Shown: piece by piece, positions 61,537 through 64,000 of the stretch
How positions within the stretch are numbered: the first letter of the stretch is position 1
How the letters are laid out: each line of letters opens with the position of its first letter
Source of the DNA: Setoptus koraiensis
Taxonomy: Eukaryota; Arthropoda
Assembly: GCA_048013815.1 (NCBI GenBank)
Contig: CM106585.1
Span: forward strand, 16,740,001 to 16,804,000
Direction of reading: 5' to 3'
Length of the DNA: 64,000 nt
Position numbers and translations under genes: made by a program
Notes under the pieces: model-generated
What the model saw: the letters and a program-made list of their open reading frames with translations, nothing else
What the model was told of the DNA's origin: nothing
Databases searched by the model: none

Positions 61537-61858
61537 GGCTGCTGCTGTTTGTTATCACTTTTACTGGCGTCGCTACAACCATTACGGGCCCGCTATTGGC
61601 TGGCCGGTGTTGTTGTTGTCGTTATTCTATTTGTTGTCGGTGTCGCTAACGTTGTTGCCGCCGACGACCAACAGCGACATGCCCGGCGACGGGCCCCAGA
61701 CTGGGGCCCCAGTTCGCCTGCGACCGGCAAGCTAACGGTTTGTAGCAACTCGCAGCCGTTAGTTACTAATACACACACACACAATCATATCTGGCGAGTT
61801 TATTTGGCCGGTTATTGGGCCAAGTGTGCGGCCAAATGAACTGGCGACAGCCAAGCTC

Positions 61859-61903
61859 GCCAGAGACAATATCCAGAGGCTCCGGCTGGATATTGTCTCT
61901 GGC
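61859..61903. repeat. Perfect hairpin, 18-bp stem, 9-nt loop
   Basis: GCCAGAGACAATATCCAG (61859-61876), loop AGGCTCCGG, then the exact reverse complement (61886-61903). The stem has no mismatch. Confidence 0.97.
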
Positions 61904-62167
61904 TATGAATGGACAGCCAGCCAGCCAGTATATCACGGTAGTCGCAGTAGCGAGCATTTAGCAAATAATCTTTTTGTAATCACACACGCGGGATTAACAT
62001 TATTATGAGGCGCGCGGATATAGTCGACACGCGCTGCAAAAGCCAGTGGCACGCACAGGTCGCGCTCGCCAGGCGCCTATAGCCCCGGAGCCACTTGCCC
62101 GACATGGGCGCCCGGGCCCCCGAGCCGATGATGTAATCAAAGATCAAGAGCCAGCGCGAGCAAATGA

Positions 62168-62202
<35 letters not shown>

Positions 62203-62520
62203 CTATGTGCGGTCTAGCCGGGGCTAATCTAGTGCGCGCGTTGTGGCCGCGCGCGCTGGCTTGGGGCGACTGGCTCACCGGCCCGACTGGCGCGACGGCC
62301 CGTCATTGTTGTGGCGAACTGGCGCACAGCGGCCGCGCCGTGCAAACCGCCCATTCGGCGACCGGGGACCCGGGCAGCTGGGGGGGCCCCGCGAGTCACA
62401 ATCGCTGTTTGTTGGTGCGAACGCAGCACTGACAGGGGCCATTCAATTGAGCTATCGCCTGCGCTGGGGCCCATTGTGCCCGGCCGCTCGGGCCCCAGCG
62501 CTCGGTGTGGCCAATGTGGA

Positions 62521-62640
62521 TACGCGTGGATATGTGCGGATATGCGCGAATGTGTGCGGATATGTGCGAATGAGTGCGAACGTGTGCGGATATGTGCGAA
62601 TGTGTGCGATTGTGTGCGATTGTGTGCGGATATATGTGAA
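62521..62640. repeat. 10-bp minisatellite, TGTGTGCGRA (x12)
   Basis: Twelve units in strict 10-bp register (TATGTGCGGA, TGTGTGCGAA, TGTGTGCGAT and similar). Confidence 0.95.
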
Positions 62641-64000
62641 TTTGGCGTGTGCGGATGTGCCAGCCCAACACTGGGCCGTCGTCGGCTCGGCTCGCTGCAA
62701 GTGAGCAACGCGCGACAAACGCCGACGCCAGCACATGGGCTGGCAAACAATTCGGGGCCCCGTTTTGTCGCGCCAGCGGCAAGCGGGCGCACAAGAGAGC
62801 GCCGACGAGCGACAATCAAGAAGAAAGGAATTGATTATTTTCAGCGGCAGAGGCGCAGGATCTTGCACATCCATCTCTCTAGGTATGTGTCCCCGCGGAA
62901 TTGTTATAATAGTTACATTATAACAGTGTGTGTGTGTGCTATAATTTCGCGAGAATTATGCCTGAGCGGGCCCCATGTGCCGCTATGTACGCACTACACT
63001 AAAATAGTCTCATAGTGAGGTATAATTGCAGCGTTGGAGACGCGCGCCACGAGGCCAAGATAATTATCTATTTAACGACCCACAATCACCATTATCATCT
63101 GGCGGCGCTGGCTTGCTCGCAGCCCGCGCCAGACACAATCGCGGGCCACACAAGCCAGCGCCGAGAATGGGGCGCCGGGCCCCATTGTTTGGGTCTCGCC
63201 GGTGTTGTTTAGTGCCCCTGGCTGAATAAGATCAATTTTGTTGGCCTTGATAGATGGCTATTAGCCAGCAACCAGTAACCGGCCGCTAGGTGGCCGCCGA
63301 ATGAAGCTGCAGGTTGGCAGCCTTGCTCGGCGCGGCTATTGGCCCACCGGGGTCCATTGGCTATCTGTCTACGGGTATATATCAGACCAATATATATATA
63401 TCAGACAGATATATATATATTGGCAGCGCGCATTGGCTCGGCGCGGCTCGACGCGGCTCGGTGCGGCGCCCCCAAACAAGCAAATAGACGACAAATTTGT
63501 GTGCTGATTTACATCCCGGCCAGGCCCGTTATTCGCGATAATGGCACGTTTGAGCGCGACGTTGCTGCCACCACTGGCGCCTTTGGGGGCCCGCAAGCCG
63601 ACAGGCAAGTGGCCGCGTGCGTCACGAGTAGCGACTCGCCAGCAATATGACGATAAATGGCGCGACAAATGAAGGCGCCATTACAACTAACTAGCTGTTT
63701 TGTAGCGTGGCGCGACAGTTGGCTATCATGGGCGCAATGGTCGGTTGGGGCCCCAAACCACACAACGGCGCCTTGTGTCGCGGCCGACTGGTGCAACGCG
63801 TCGGGCCGGATAATGCCACTGGATAGCGTTTGGATCGAGTGGATATTTATATCCGCACATATGTGCAATATTAAGCGAATGTATACGCGGCCGACCGGCA
63901 CAAATTTAAGGGGCGCAAATGTTAATGCGCGGCCACTGGGGCCGCTGGGCGCAACATTGATTACTGCTACTTGCCTTTATAATAGATAGATGGATAAATA

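Larger units (their letters stand above)
58010..64000. other. Gene-poor low-complexity tail of the window
   Basis: No supported exon. It contains simple repeats, minisatellites and a hairpin listed separately. Upstream exons of the minus-strand membrane-protein gene may lie here or beyond the window. One plus-strand segment at 62844-62881 is flanked by a good acceptor (TTGATTATTTTCAG) and donor (GTATGT), but is too short to assign. Confidence 0.55.

Noticed and set aside
1-64000. tRNA, rRNA, transposase, reverse transcriptase or long terminal repeats
   Set aside because: I looked for B-box-like GGTTCGA contexts, long coding frames of mobile elements and paired long terminal repeats, and found none that could be supported.

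Overview
Animal nuclear DNA. The genes have GT-AG introns and metazoan domain layouts, and the non-coding DNA is full of CAA/CAG tracts and short minisatellites. The proteins (CTU2, an ARHGEF17-type RhoGEF, FRG1, a kinesin-8, transketolase) are generic for animals. The compact genes, poly-Q/poly-H inserts and lack of obvious CpG depletion suggest an arthropod, possibly a mite, but that placement is a weak inference.

Layout. Positions 1-34,690 are GC-rich, low in complexity and gene-poor. I find no supportable coding exon there, only minisatellites, hairpins and microsatellites. Positions 34,691-35,378 are AT-rich with one exon-like segment. From 35,379 to about 36,000 lies a duplicated block holding the last codons of ARHGEF17, the ARHGEF17-FRG1 intergenic DNA and FRG1 exon 1. 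The source copy is at 51,129-51,840. The duplicate abuts the 3' end of CTU2 (35,988-37,076, minus), and the CTU2 frame runs a few codons into it and stops. From 40,090 to 51,227 an ARHGEF17-like RhoGEF runs on the plus strand in seven recognisable exons, one of them 5.7 kb with huge poly-Q/low-complexity inserts. FRG1 (51,782-52,703), a short kinesin-8 (53,360-54,916) and transketolase (55,364-57,223) follow on the same strand. A minus-strand single-pass membrane protein of unknown family (57,245 to about 58,009) converges on transketolase with 21 bp between stop codons. The last 6 kb is again low-complexity DNA.

The genes form no pathway. They are housekeeping and cytoskeletal genes: tRNA wobble thiolation, Rho activation, a nuclear RNA/actin-associated protein, a mitotic motor and the pentose phosphate pathway. 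The observations most worth following are (i) the local duplication that appears to have cut off the CTU2 C-terminal zinc-binding part, (ii) a strong excess of C/EBP- and PAR-bZIP-like octamers (TTRCGYAA / TTAYRTAA) across the non-coding DNA, (iii) many unrelated minisatellites with a unit of exactly 10 bp, and (iv) several perfect or near-perfect long inverted repeats. No viral, retroelement, CRISPR, tRNA or rRNA feature was recognised.
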